Of a stretch of 64,000 nt of DNA, positions 49,308 to 60,119 are shown piece after piece. The first letter of the stretch is position 1. Each line of letters starts with the position of its first letter. Location of the stretch: the NCBI GenBank assembly GCA_951217055.1, contig OX578278.1:33307105-33371104 (forward strand), in the 5' to 3' direction. The notes under the pieces were generated by a model. That model had not been told where the DNA came from. It saw only the letters and a program-made list of their open reading frames with translations, and did not search any database. The DNA is from Gerris lacustris. Lineage: Eukaryota > Arthropoda > Insecta > Hemiptera > Gerridae. Position numbers and translations under genes: made by a program.

Positions 49308-49589
49308 AAAACTTCTATTTTGTTATAATAAATACACAGATTTGTTTGACATCCTTACATTGACCAATTTAAATCGTTCATTATTGAAAATATGTTAGCT
49401 AAATAAGCTACTCTAGCAAGCCACTATTAAAAACAAAACATTATTATGATATTTAACATTTACACAATCAAAGTAACCATATCTTCTTACTTTCCATACT
49501 TTCTTACTCTAATTCTTGATAATTTTCACTCTTTCTATTGTAATACTACTACAGATTAATAATAATTAAATAATGTTTAAACTATTTTT

Positions 49590-49695
49590 TTACATGCATG
49601 CATATTATTTTTTTATTTTACTAATTCCTTCGCGACCCCAAAAAAAATTACCACGACCCATTTTTGGGTCGCGACCCAAAGGTTGAGAATCGCTG
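49590..49695 (-). mobile_element. hAT terminus belonging with the ZBED5-like remnant
   Basis: On the minus strand from 49695: CAGCGATTCTCAACCTTTGG then GTCGCGACCC, a widespread hAT end. It has the same orientation as the remnant at 49035-49307. No matching other end was found. Confidence 0.6.
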
Positions 49696-49728
49696 CTTTA
49701 GCATATTTGTTTAAACATAAACATAATT

Positions 49729-49890
<162 letters not shown>

Positions 49891-49929
49891 CATAATTGCT
49901 TAGGTGATCACGTCGTTTAAAACGGCGAG

Positions 49930-50330
49930 GAGGGATACTTGAAATCGTACAGGAAGATTAGAGAAGCTAGGGAACAATAAAAAGCCTGATAACGGGAAAC
50001 TGCAACGTCTCGAACAAAGGGAACATGAAGTCACTGTGGGGGATTTGATTGGAAACATAGAAAGGTGCGTTAGCAATTTTGTTGACTATAATGAATTGGA
50101 GTCTTTGGTGTCTAAATTGGAATGCTTTGCTGATTCCCATAACTCAAGTCCATAAGTCCAGGTTGGTTTCATAACAGAATTGTAGATAAGTAGTTTATCA
50201 TATAGCGAGAGTTTAGATGTCTAGTCATTAGTTTGTATCGTCTGTTAGTTTGATGCCGTTTGTATTTTGTGTGTGTAGCTCAAGTCAGTCTTCTATCAAA
50301 ATGTAATCCTAGGTATCGGGTCTGTTCTGA
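49930..50330 (-). pseudogene. Jockey-type LINE ORF2 3' end (relic)
   Basis: The minus strand gives RYLGLHFDRRLT, a stop in place of W, THTKYKRHQTNRRYKLMTRH, and after a frameshift SLYDKLLIYNSVMKPTWTYG followed by LELWESAKHSNLDT. Farther on comes DLHVPFVRDVAVSRYQAF. This is the thumb and C-terminal region of jockey-clade reverse transcriptases (YLG..LD..L.W..H; LY..LI..VM.P.WTYG..LWG). Stops and frameshifts make it inactive. Confidence 0.75.
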
Positions 50331-50339
50331 CTGTCCTTA

Positions 50340-50478
50340 CAATTGGCATTCGTAACCGTTAGTCGCCGCTTAAACCATTTGCTGGTTGAACACCGATCTG
50401 GGAAATGAACCCAGATCTGTAGTCTTTTATCCAAGTTAACTTTATTGATAGGAGAGCCAACCGCTTTCCGATCTGAGA
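50340..50478 (-). mobile_element. tRNA-derived SINE, 3' portion, split by the hAT insertion
   Basis: On the minus strand, GGTATCTCAGATCGGAAAGC followed by GGTTGG.. resembles an A-box region, and CTGGGTTCATTTCCCAG a B-box in a T-arm. The hAT element at 50487-53619 interrupts it. The remaining bases continue at 53628. Confidence 0.55.
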
Positions 50479-50486
50479 TACCGAGG
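50479..50486. repeat. 8-bp target-site duplication, left copy
   Basis: TACCGAGG, identical to 53620-53627. Confidence 0.95.
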
Positions 50487-50723
50487 CAGTGACGGATCTA
50501 GGCTTTCCGGCGCCCGGGGCAAGAATTTTTTTCGGGCGCCCCCTCCCCCCCAAATAAAAATGCAATTTTAAAAATAAATTTAATGTACATTTTTTTTAAT
50601 GTTAAAAATAAATTTATTGCACATTTTATTTATAAATACGACGTAAATATTACGACGTGAAAAAAAGCATCTAATTAAACCTACTAAAACAAAAACCTAT
50701 ACTAAAAATTAAAACTTAATTTT

Positions 50724-51282
50724 TCAAAATTTTCTGGTCGTGAAAGAAATAATGATGTCATCATACGAGAGCTTAGAAGCTAACTCGTGTCCGATGTTGA
50801 TAATACTTAAATTTGATAGGCGTTTTTCTGTTGTTGTTAAGTTTCGTAAATATATTTTTATCTTTAGCTTGCTGAAGCTCCATAGCAACTGAAACAGGCA
50901 TGGTAAGAAACATTTTAAGTGCTTTTGTTACATTTGGATATGCATCTTGAAGGCCATTTTTTAATATTTCTGTAAACATATTAATTGGTGTTGCTGTGGC
51001 CATGGCCATATTTGGTGTCAAGTCGAGTGCATGATATTTGAAGCTATTGACTTCAACTACCAATTCCTCCTTATCGAGATCTTCTTTATAGAAATTTGCA
51101 AGCTCCGTTGCACGAATCTTGATACCCTCATCTGTCATTCCTTGCAACTGTGTTCTGTCTAAGAAGCCAAATAAATTGTTAATTGCTTGTAAGGCACAAA
51201 ACCTGGTTCTAAGTGAACTTAGGATTTGGATATTTGAATCCTCTTCTTTGGTGTCATAATTTTCTTTTTTCGTTTTACGCAC
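50724..51282 (-). pseudogene. hAT transposase, C-terminal/dimerisation segment
   Basis: The frame 51282-50773 holds ILSSLRTRFCALQAINNLFG and AYPNVTKALKMFLTMPVSVA, the start of the hAT dimerisation motif; the following SAERSFS block is replaced by unrelated codons. The true end (ELASKLSYDDIISFTTRKF, stop at 50724-50726) is in the next frame. Inactive. Confidence 0.75.
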
Positions 51283-51346
51283 CTCCTTAAATTGAGGATC
51301 TATGTTAAGGCCTTCAAGCTATGGTCTTAGCTTCAGTGACTGCATC

Positions 51347-51574
51347 TCATGCATTATTTGCCCTAGTTTCCTCCAACTCTTGTATAAGGCGGTTAATGTG
51401 GAGAACAGATTGAGCAGTTGTGATACATTTTTTCTGGAGGAGTTTGTTGACAATGTCAATCCTAGTTAGCTCTTTGAACCAGAAGCAAGAAAATATCACA
51501 AATTCAAAAGTGCTAATATTTATTAAAAGACTCCTAGCTTCTGTTTTTGTTTCAGAACTATAGAAGTCAAACAT
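51347..51574 (-). pseudogene. hAT transposase, insertion-domain segment
   Basis: MFDFYSSETKTEARSLLINI followed by STFEFVIFSCFW and LLQKKCITTAQSVLHINRLI fits the helical insertion region of this hAT group. It is separated from neighbours by stops and frameshifts. Confidence 0.65.
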
Positions 51575-51655
51575 GCTACCATATCCTTTAAAGCAGTAAT
51601 AATTCCTCCATTATGCTTGTAAATAACTATTACAGCTTCCTGCTTTGTTGACCAC

Positions 51656-52201
51656 CTAGTTCCGGTCTGTAGCTTGAGAGAGATAGGTATATTTTTTGAG
51701 CAAAACTTCCCACCTATTAGTTGATGCTGCGAAGAATAAATATAGACAATTTAAAACTCCAAAGTAAGCTTCTGCTTCATGAGTGGCGCTCGCAGCCTTG
51801 ACCCCAACTAAATTTAGTGAGTGCGCAGCACAGGGTACGAAGTAAGCAAGAGCATTATTTTCCTGCAAACGAGTTTGGTTACCCTTGAACTTTCCATCCA
51901 TGTTAGCACCATTGTCGTATGACTGCCCTCTACAGTTCTTAAAATCCAAACTATCACTTTTAAGTTTTATGTTTATTACTTCAGAAAGTGCCAGACCCGT
52001 CTTCTCACTAACTATTAAAACATCAATGAAATTCTCGCAAATCTCTGGCCCACTTTCACTTAATTTTACGTACCTATTGGCTTGAGACATTTGCTTCAAG
52101 TGGCTGATATCAGGGGTACAGTCAAACATGACAGGGAAATATTTTGCTTCTCTTATGTCACTCAGAAATTTTTCTCTTACTTTTGTTGCTGTGATATCCA
52201 A
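51656..52201 (-). pseudogene. hAT transposase, catalytic-domain segment
   Basis: About 181 residues: VREKFLSDIREAKYFPVMFD with CTPDISHLKQMS (first catalytic Asp region), GQSYDNGANMDGKFKG (second Asp) and VPCAAHSLNLVG (the CxxH block of hAT/DUF4371). This is the best-preserved stretch. The frame ends at a stop in ATDRN. Confidence 0.85.
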
Positions 52202-52377
52202 AAACTCGTTTTGGATATTGTGTGAAAAGTAGCTGACCTGACCTTTTCATGGCGGATTATGTGTTCTTGTAGTAGGGGGTGGTATCGAGAGAGTAAGTCA
52301 ATGGTGATTAAGAACTTTTCACTTCTGGAATTACCAAAGTCAAGGCTTTCATCCGATCCTCGAAAAGCACTACCTTG

Positions 52378-52620
52378 CTAGGCCAAATGCATAATTAAAT
52401 CAACAGCGGCATACAAAACTGACTTCCAGTGATTCTCTTCCTGCGATATTTGTTCCTGTAGTTCTTTGGGAATTCCTCTTTTATTTAGAGAAACCTCTAA
52501 ATAATGGAGGCTCTCTAATGTTTTCCAAGAACACACTTTTTTGTGGCTTAAGGAGTTTTCGTGTTCAAGAATTTTTTTATTTAACTTCTTCCACTGCGTG
52601 AAACCTTCCTCCTTAGCCAT
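52378..52620 (-). pseudogene. hAT transposase, N-terminal segment
   Basis: MAKEEGFTQWKKLNKKILEH.. with EHENSLSHKKV is the end of the TTF-type zinc finger found in ZMYM1/DUF4371-type hAT proteins, followed by NHWKSVLYAAVDLIMHLA. An in-frame TAG at 52378-52380 replaces the usual continuation; beyond it the same frame reads GSAFRGSDESLDFGNSRSEK, as expected for the family. A further single-base frameshift lies near 52240. Confidence 0.8.
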
Positions 52621-52634
52621 ATGGGAAAAAACCT

Positions 52635-53390
52635 TTAATTCTTGGCGCCACTGCAGATTTCTGTTGCGCCAAAGGAGCCCTTTTCAAAACATAACAGCTA
52701 AAGAGAATATATAAGTATAATATTAATTAATGGATTAATATACATTGGTCTCCAAACATTTTTTATTTCTCGGCTGCGCCCTTGCTGATTTCCTGTTGCT
52801 CCAAGGGCGCCCTTCGTCAAATTAATTTAGTCAACTTTAATATTATGTGTTTAATTTACCCAATCAATTGCATTATTTTTCAAACATTTTTTTGTTTCTT
52901 GGCACCCTTGCTGATTCCTCTTGCTCCAAAAGGCCCTATTTAAGACTATAACAATAGCAGCTACACACTTTGCAAATTAGCGAATATATATGAATATTAC
53001 AGTAATTGCTGGATTAATTGAGATTGGTTTACAATCTTATTTTATTCTCGGCGCCTTCGATAATATCTGTTGTTCTAATGGCGCCCTTTGTCAAATTCAT
53101 TTAGTCGACTTTAAAAGGTGTAAATTAATCCATTCAATTTGCATTATTTTCCAAATATTATGTTTCTTGGCGCCCTTGCTGATTCCTCTTGCTCCAAAGG
53201 CACCCTACGTAAAACAATAACAATAACTGCTACACACATTGCAAATTAGTGAATAATATGTAAATATTACAGTAATTACTGGATTAATTTACATTGGTTT
53301 CCAATTTTGTTTGATTCTGGGCGTCCTCGATAATATCTGTTGTTTTAATGGCGCCCTTTGTCAATTCGTTCAAAAGTTGTAATGGAAATG
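52635..53390. repeat. About 270-bp tandem repeats within the hAT element
   Basis: The segment TTGGCGCCCTTGCTGATTCC..TTGCTCCAAAGG recurs near 52786, 52906 and 53174, and TTGGTTTCCAA..TTCTCGGCGCC near 52746, 53024 and 53295. That is about two and a half to three diverged units in the 5' non-coding region. Confidence 0.8.
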
Positions 53391-53619
53391 AAATAGGGAA
53401 CTCTTTTAATATTTCGCGAGCCTTGGGTTTCTTTCTGGGTCTCTCCAGGGCGTTGTAGCGCAAATTTTAGGCACTTCCACTTTCTTTTTTTGCAGAATTT
53501 ATTTCTAGTACAAAAAAAATAAATAAATAAACCAGGCTAGCTCGGCGCCCCCTCCAACCCGGCGCCCCCTCCAATCCGGCGCCCGGGGCAGGCTGCCCCC
53601 CCCCCTAGATCCGTCACTG

Positions 53620-53627
53620 TACCGAGG
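53620..53627. repeat. 8-bp target-site duplication, right copy
   Basis: TACCGAGG, identical to 50479-50486. Confidence 0.95.
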
Positions 53628-53849
53628 TCTCCTCTTAAAACTTAACCTTTTTCAAAATAGTATGCCCATATAATAAAGTACACTGTATAAATTTAGTGCA
53701 TTTAAATGCTTTATGCTGTCATCTGTTGGATTAATAGTTCTTAAGTTATCGTGTTAACTAGAAGAATTAAAATTCGCATGATGAAGGCATCAAGTATAGT
53801 AGATCAATTTGAAAATGCAACCTGCTATTCTTCTAAGAAAAGTACAACA

Positions 53850-53935
53850 TTATAAATATTTGGATAGCTTTGGAATCAAAATCCAAAGGTCCGTGGTTCA
53901 AATCCCATAGGTAGAGTGTATTTTTACCTGTTTCG
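53850..53935 (+). pseudogene. tRNA-like remnant (probable SINE head)
   Basis: TTTGGAATCAAAATCCAAAG could form an anticodon arm, and GTGGTTCAAATCCCATAGGT carries a perfect B-box (GGTTCAAATCC). No intact acceptor stem. Confidence 0.5.
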
Positions 53936-55164
53936 TCCCCCTGTTTAAATTATAATTTAATGAAAAATGTTTCCCAAAGAATGCTAAATGTGTCTGAAGA
54001 ATGGTTCTTAAGTTCTCTTACTATCAAATAGTTGCGAGATCGGACAGAATCACAGAAACAAATCTATAAATATTCAAATCAATTTTAGGGATGTCAAAAA
54101 CACAAAATACCTTTAATTTTCACCCGCGTCCTATGCTTTCTCGTTAAATATTAAGGAATCAATTTTTATTTCCAAACTCGTTGATGGTGTAAAAGCTTCT
54201 TTAAATCTTAGTTCAAGCCCTGAGTGCATTTTTCTTAGTTTGACCATTACTTTATACGATCCTGATCTTAAGATTAAGATAACTACCAAACATAATTTCG
54301 ATTATGAAGCGGTCGTTTGAACACTTAATAACGGTACATACTGAATGAGATATAGAGAATGTTTATGACTCCACGCCTAGTTGTTTATTACTTGGCTAAT
54401 AATTTAATCTTAACATGTGGTCGTATAGATTTTTTTTCTTTTCGATTGCATTTAGTTTTCAACTTCAAATTTGACTATCTTTTTGAATCAGTTAGTAGTT
54501 AAAGCGAGTAAAAAGTAATTAGTTAGCAAGTTTGTACTCTACGAACATTAGGAAAACATATAGTTTTTAGTTTACAACATTTTAATGATATATAAATATA
54601 CTTAATTTGAAAATAATTAAAATTTTATATACGACTTAATGCAAAAAGTTAAATTAACGATAATTATTATGTTGAATTATCGATTAACAAAAACACGGCA
54701 AAACGATAGCAACTTAAGACTTAATAAATAATAAATTAGTGTGTAGAATCAATGGTTCCACCATCCTCGACTTCGTTTGCAATGCCAGAATAAACAAATG
54801 ACCGTGATATGCGTAGGTGGAACCGAGACAGGGCCTGAACTATATAATATACACAGAAACTAAACCTAACTATCTATACATAAACAAATAAAACTTAAAT
54901 CTACCCTAATTATTACTAGTTCAATTACTCATTATATTGCCAAACCGTCGATTGACAGAAAGCCACCCCCAGTATACTGACTATGACTTGTGTTGTCGAA
55001 GTTGGTCTGTATTTTTATATATTTTGTCTATGGATCTACAATATACTGATTAATTGAACTGATGTTAGTGTTTGCTTTTTAACTATCTTTACCTGTTTAC
55101 CTGCCTTATAAATAAATACCATAAAATATCAATCAATACTATTAAATTTTGTTTTTTTCAGTTA
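53936..55164. other. Intergenic, no gene seen
   Basis: AT-rich. A 9-bp inverted repeat (GGTTCCACC/GGTGGAACC) spans about 54752-54822. Confidence 0.5.
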
Positions 55165-55462
55165 CAGATGTGCGGTACTTGAAAGCGATGCGCGTGTTCG
55201 AACGAACGAGAAGGTGCGGTTAATATTGTTGGGATCAGTGCAAATGCAAGGGGTGGGTGAACGATGATGTCGAGTCGCCTGGTGATCTCCACCGGCTGAA
55301 CTCTGTGTTCAGCCTACTTGCACCGGCTACTCGACACCCAAGTGTTCAGGTCTTGACAAACAAGCCTCGTGAATCAACATGCCTTGGCTTAACTCCTGCC
55401 TCTGCTCACCGGACGACAAACCAAAACCATCAGTCTCTGCACCACTGCATCTTCTTATCAAG
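55165..55462 (+). other. GC-richer exon-like block of unknown nature
   Basis: Between an acceptor-like TTTTTTTCAG (ends 55162) and a donor-like AAG|GTACAT (55463) lies about 300 bp of much higher GC than its surroundings. The frame from ATG 55257/55263 is open through LHRLNSVFSLLAPATRHPSV and on to the possible donor. No family recognised. Could be an exon, a lncRNA exon or a repeat. Confidence 0.3.
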
Positions 55463-56279
55463 GTACATCTTTTCTTACGATTACAAAAGTTTAAGACTAA
55501 TTATAATTACTAGATTAATTCTGGGGGCTCCTTTATCAGCAGTTTGCTAAACTCCAACACCATCCTATACATTTAGTATCAAGTAGTCATCCTACTCTTG
55601 TAAGTTTATGTAAATTTTTGTCTTATCCAAATTTTAAAATACTAAACTTGTCAATAGGAACTGTATTAATTCAAGTATGGAGTATGTTTTAGCTTGAAGT
55701 ACTGCGTCTTTAGGGGTGTTCTTATTTTAAAACTATGAGTCGACTTCGATTTAGGGTACATAATATATTTATAGATTTCGTGGATGATTTGTATAAAATT
55801 ATTTATTGCAGAACTTAAAATAATCCATAACTTTTGATGCGGCGCTTAATGAATTCGCATAGACCGGGAAGAACTTACATATTCTTCACCTACTTGAAAA
55901 GAGCTTTGAAATTATGTGTAACATGTCATTAAAAGCATAAACTTTGTTTTCAACATCCTCATTTAAGCCATATTTGTTTTCAAGATGGCGACAAAAAATG
56001 AAAAAGTTTGAAATAATTGTTACACATTATTTTCCTACTCTTCAAGACCTTCAATCCTATATACATATTTAATTTTATTCTGACTAAAGGCCAAAATGTT
56101 ATTATGAAAATCATGCATCATGCATTAGATGAAGTATTACGTTTTAATTACCTAGGCGTGTTTTTTCCCAATATACCTATAAACAAACAAACACAATAGC
56201 TATCCATCCTGCAAGAATTAAACAGATTCCATTTGAAAGTAATATTTTTATTTATTATAAAAATGTTGGTTTTTATTAC

Positions 56280-56425
56280 TTTTTATTCAGTATCTCTAAA
56301 CTTGCCGGATCGACGTTTTTGCATATTTCAAGAGTTTTTCTCCAATCTGCTTTAGGTGGATAAATTTCTTCTTTAATATGAATCTGATCGCAGTTGGTGT
56401 AGGCTGTCGAAATATACGTCAAACA
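56280..56425 (-). pseudogene. FAR pseudogene exon 3
   Basis: Acceptor TTTATTTCAG, donor GTAATA. Intact frame CLTYISTAYTNCDQIHIKEE then IYPPKADWRKTLEICKNVDP, containing the YxxxN-type active-site region of FARs. Confidence 0.82.
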
Positions 56426-56626
56426 CTGAAATAAAAATTCTTGTAAGAACCAAACACTTACGTTCCAGAGAATTAAGACTTGTTATAAAGTATATCACAC
56501 TGAAAGTTGTATGAAACTCTAGTATAACATCGAAATTATTCTTAAATGTCGAAGCAATCGCAAAGAAAAAGGAAAATAAAAGTAAATTGTGGCCTTGGGT
56601 AAAGAATGAATTGAGATATTACTTAC

Positions 56627-56743
56627 AACTAATTTAGGCATTGTTAGATCCAGTTCAACCATATTGTTTGCTCCTATAGTATTTATATGAACTGTTTCTA
56701 AGGAAGATCATCGAATCTCACGGAAGCAGCACCGTGGAATATC
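56627..56743 (-). pseudogene. Partial duplicate of FAR exon 2
   Basis: The 3' half of exon 2 is repeated (IFHGAASVRFDD..; NNMVELDLTMPKLV then donor GTAAGT) with different mutations, including a TAG created by a small deletion after FDD. The acceptor half is missing. Duplicate about 320 bp from the original. Confidence 0.8.
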
Positions 56744-56948
56744 ACACTTTATCGATGATATGTATTATTTCACTATGAACAACATGATGAGGGTTGCTCG
56801 TAATCATATCACAATGTAGAGTAAGAATAGGACATATAAATAAGAATGTTTTATAAAATTCGAAGATTAAAAATTATTCGATTGCTTTGTTGTTAAAGCT
56901 CATTCGTAAAAAAGTTATTGAAAAAAAAATTAACAGCTATTTACTTAC

Positions 56949-57202
56949 AACTAATTTAGGCATAGTCAGAGCCAGATCTACCATTTTTTTTGCCCCTAAC
57001 GTATATTCATATGAACTGCTTCTCTTAGAGGATCATCGAATCTCACGGAAGCAGCACCGTGGAATATGACACTGACTTCATTCTTAAGGAGTTCTTCGTG
57101 TTCTTGAGATAATCCCAATCTTTCTTCTGATACATCACCGGCAAGAGCGATTACTTTAGATTCCAACGCACCTGGGTATTTCTCCCGGAGTCGGAGGAAA
57201 GC
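56949..57202 (-). pseudogene. FAR pseudogene exon 2
   Basis: Acceptor TTTATTCCAG, donor GTAAGT. It is conserved through EAVHMNIR, where TAG interrupts; two extra bases shift the frame, after which GAKKMVDLALTMPKLV follows and joins exon 3 in phase. Confidence 0.8.
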
Positions 57203-57352
57203 CTGGAATAAAGATTTTGTAAACTTATTTTATTACATTAGTATAATTGTAACTCACTAAAATACTTATATTTTAACAAAGATCTTGCCAGTTTAAAAAA
57301 GGTCGGTTCAATCATTATAAAAACTGATAATAGTCGTTTGTAAATTTGTACT

Positions 57353-57566
57353 AACCCTAGATTTCAGGTTTTCCTGTACCCTGTGTGGTCTGGCCTATTT
57401 TTTTGTTCCTGATTAGTACATAAATCTTGTCAATGTCCGGACAAGAGTATAATAGTTTTTCCACAAGAAGTTTACCTATGTATCCAGTGAAACCTGTGAC
57501 AAATATTGATCTACCTTTGTAGAATTCGGGGATTCCAATCGGTATGTCGTACTTAGTATCACCCAT
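57353..57566 (-). pseudogene. FAR pseudogene exon 1
   Basis: [20 protein letters not shown].. with the nucleotide-binding motif TGFTGYIG and [12 protein letters not shown] 7-base surplus around GGTACAG throws the frame before QENLKSR and a donor GTTAGT. Confidence 0.8.
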
Positions 57567-58156
57567 GACCTAAAATATTAAAATTATTTTGTTGAATTCC
57601 AAAGATGTTTAATTGTTATAAATTATATAAATTATAAGTTCAATCCACTGTTGTCAATTTACTGCGTTGTTTATAGTAATTTCTAATCTTATTGCGGAAG
57701 GTGAAGGTAGAGAACACATTGCGATATATTAGATCTTAGAGTACACCTTAAGAAGAGGAACCATTATCTTTGGTTACTTCTTTTGGTTACTACACCACTC
57801 TACGTATTTACTTGTAAACATATCACATTAATATCTCCCATGATGGACATATCCTATTAATGGATTACCTGTCCATCTGCACCTGTAGATATATGGTACC
57901 TTTCCTTGAAATGTACCATATATCTAAAACTAATAACACCGTAAATTTTAGAACTGACACCAATTACCTCAGTATCTGTTATCACAATATTATATCCAAT
58001 TTTTAAATTTGTTATTCATCTCTCTTCTTATGTAGAAACAAGACAAGATTCTTTAACAGACATTAATTGTCAATAATGTCAATTTATAAAACAGGTTTGT
58101 TTATATTAATATAATAAAAAAATAAAAAAATTGTAAGTTAGAAGCCCATATGTAAG
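57567..58156. other. 5' flank of FAR pseudogene, no gene seen
   Basis: AT-rich. A 13-bp hairpin AGATATATGGTAC/GTACCATATATCT spans about 57887-57927. Confidence 0.5.
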
Positions 58157-58199
58157 TTACCCTGATGATGTAAATATATTTTACGAAACTAGTTGGTAA
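58157..58199 (+). ncRNA. Hammerhead-ribozyme-like motif, copy 1
   Basis: TTACC (stem I), CTGATGA, one extra T, GTAAA, 5-nt loop, TTTAC (stem II), GAAA, C-TA-G (stem III of two pairs, A-U and C-G, with a UA loop), U, U17, then GGTAA (stem I). All helices and the invariant CUGAUGA/GAAA boxes needed for a minimal hammerhead are present; the predicted cut follows T58194. The extra base between A9 and stem II is off-consensus. Not tested by folding. Confidence 0.42.
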
Positions 58200-58469
58200 A
58201 AACTTAGTTTTATCTTTAGACCGTATCTCACTAATCTATCTCTCTCATATCTATATAAATACATAAACACATAATATGTAATATGCATGTGAATCCTAAA
58301 CAATTTTAGGAAACACTAAAATTTCGCGTATTTTGGCCCCCCTGGGTTAGCACAGGGTCTAGGAGGTCGAAAACTTGGGTTTTTAACTAATGTCTAGGTA
58401 CATACAATAAAAAAAGAAAAACAAGTTTTTTATGATCTTTTGCAAGGTACAATGTACTTGTCGACTGGA

Positions 58470-59015
58470 CTATATATTAATTTTATGCTTTTACAAGCCA
58501 TTATTGTCTAATTTGTTTAATTGTTTCCCCCGTTTTTGATGAATTACAGTATCAATTTAGCAAAAGTTTAAGAGCGCAGATGTTTGAAATTAAATCGCGG
58601 TCTACTTTCGACAAAACATCCAAATTTCATAAAAATTAGATGAGTACGTTGGAAGTAGAAGTGTTGAAACTGATTTTGGTTAAGGTAAACGTGTAAGTTC
58701 AAAACATATATGGGATCAACAATGAGCTAATTTTGACCTACCAACTATACAAATTTTATTGAAATCGGACATAGTTGTTAATATATGTTGGTTCGCAAAA
58801 ATTGAATGACAGACCTACAGACACGGAAACAAAACAATTTTCGTTTTTCTTCAGAACGATCACATAGCTTCCGTTACCTTTTGTAAGCTCGGAAGCGAAA
58901 CGGGGGAAAAGTGAATAAATTTGACAATAATAGGTTGTAAAAGCATAAAGTCATTTAAGTATACAAAATAGAACGCGAAGAAGCTATGTGCTACACTAAT
59001 TGACAGATTATTTTA
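58470..59015 (+). repeat. Dispersed repeat family A, copy with extra inverted start module at its end
   Basis: Forward copy 58470-58905 (TTTTATGCTTTTACAAGCCA to GCTTCCGTTACCTTTTGTAA), followed at 58905-59015 by the start module in reverse (GTTGTAAAAGCATAAA.. GAAGCTATGTGCTACACTAA). Confidence 0.7.
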
Positions 59016-59513
59016 GGTAGATGTTACAAAGACGCGCAATTATCAAAATTCAAAAAACACATTTTAAAATAGAAAATATTTTATCAATCGACCAGTTATT
59101 TTGAAATATCACAGTTAAATTATTAGAGCTGATTTTTGAACTTTGCCCTTGAAAGTTGTAATTGTCTTCCCGTGAGATTATTGTCAGCAGAATTTTCATA
59201 TTGTACTATTGCATCAATTTTAAGAATTTTAAATAGTAAATGTTAGAATATGTATGTAAATGTTTGAATATGCATTTTAAAGATAACTCGTATATACACG
59301 TGCCTTGAACAAAATAAATTAGCATTTCCCTCACACAATGTGGGGAATTGCAGAGTTTAAATTGATAGATTCAAATTTTAAGAGCTTGTGGAAAGTCGTG
59401 AATCACCACATAAAGCTTGCCTATGACTACCCTAAAGAGATCATCGATATCTTATTTTTCTTCATTAATAATACAACATAAAACCAAATCAAATAGTTTA
59501 ATTTAAAATCAGT
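59016..59513. other. Intergenic, no gene seen
   Basis: AT-rich, no feature identified. Confidence 0.5.
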
Positions 59514-59720
59514 TTAACCCTAGGGCGACACACTGGGGTTCCACAAACCCATGCAAACTGTAATTTTTTTTGTAAACTAGACTCCCTTCAAATTTATCTT
59601 TGAACCTTTCTGTGGATATACTGATAACAATTAATACCTATGTTATTAGTATTAGTTTTTTTTTTACAGTATTCATTAGAATTAGAGTTGGGGTCCCATA
59701 GACCCTGTGTGCCATTTACG
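59514..59720. mobile_element. Possible piggyBac-like MITE
   Basis: TTAA (59514-59517) followed by CCCTAGGGCGACACACTGGGG; the inverse GGGGTCCCATAGACCCTGTG then TGCC lies at 59692-59715. TTAA plus CCC start and a GGGGT inner motif are piggyBac-like, but the right TTAA is not evident. Confidence 0.35.
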
Positions 59721-60119
59721 AAATTGTTTCATGTACCACTGTTAATTGTCTTATTTTTTTATTGTATTAAAAAACTTATTTTTTTGTTTGGCTGCTAAAA
59801 TGTTTAAGACTGTCAAAAGTTCTAAGTTAAAACTGTTTATTACTATTAGTAGACATATATAACTTATATCAAGTTGAAGGTTTAGTGGATCTGAGTAAAG
59901 ATTTAAGGCAAAAAATGCTTAAATTTAACAGAATATGTAAGAAAAGCTATAATTTGTTTTTCTTTTTTCTAAACAACAACTCTTAATATATATATAAAAA
60001 AAATAGTAACCCAATCTAACGAAAACCAAATTTTATATATATTTTTTTTTTAAAGTACAAATTTTTCTAAAAAAATGTTGATGAAAATATATATTTATGT
60101 TTACTTCTTATAGTCCAGG

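Larger units (their letters stand above)
50487..53619 (-). mobile_element. hAT transposon, 3133 bp, decayed
   Basis: The ends are CAGTGACGGATCTAGG (50487-50502) and its exact reverse complement CCTAGATCCGTCACTG (53604-53619). Both subterminal regions carry CCGGCGCCCGGGGCA. The 8-bp target duplication TACCGAGG is perfect, so insertion is comparatively recent. It holds a minus-strand transposase gene broken by stops and frameshifts, and a 5' region of tandem repeats. Confidence 0.95.
56280..57566 (-). pseudogene. Fatty acyl-CoA reductase (FAR), decayed partial gene
   Basis: FARs reduce fatty acyl-CoA to fatty alcohols (waxes, pheromone precursors). Three exons of the NAD(P)-binding domain are visible: 57566 to about 57353 (start, [20 protein letters not shown]: the TGxTGxxG motif), 57202-56949 (EKYPGALESKVIALAGDVSE; VSVIFHGAASVRFDDPLREA) and 56425-56280 (CLTYISTAYTNC, the YISTAYxN active-site block). 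Exon 1 has a frameshifting insertion near TTQ|ENLKSR and exon 2 a TAG/frameshift after HMNIR. Only about 190 of roughly 500 residues are present; I found no FAR-C domain downstream. It may be a truncated copy, or later exons may lie beyond long introns. Confidence 0.8.

Noticed and set aside
51885..52085. Plus frame inside the hAT element
   Set aside because: Antisense shadow of the transposase catalytic segment.
56627..56743. Functional alternative FAR exon
   Set aside because: It lacks an acceptor and the first half of the exon, and has its own frame-breaking deletion.
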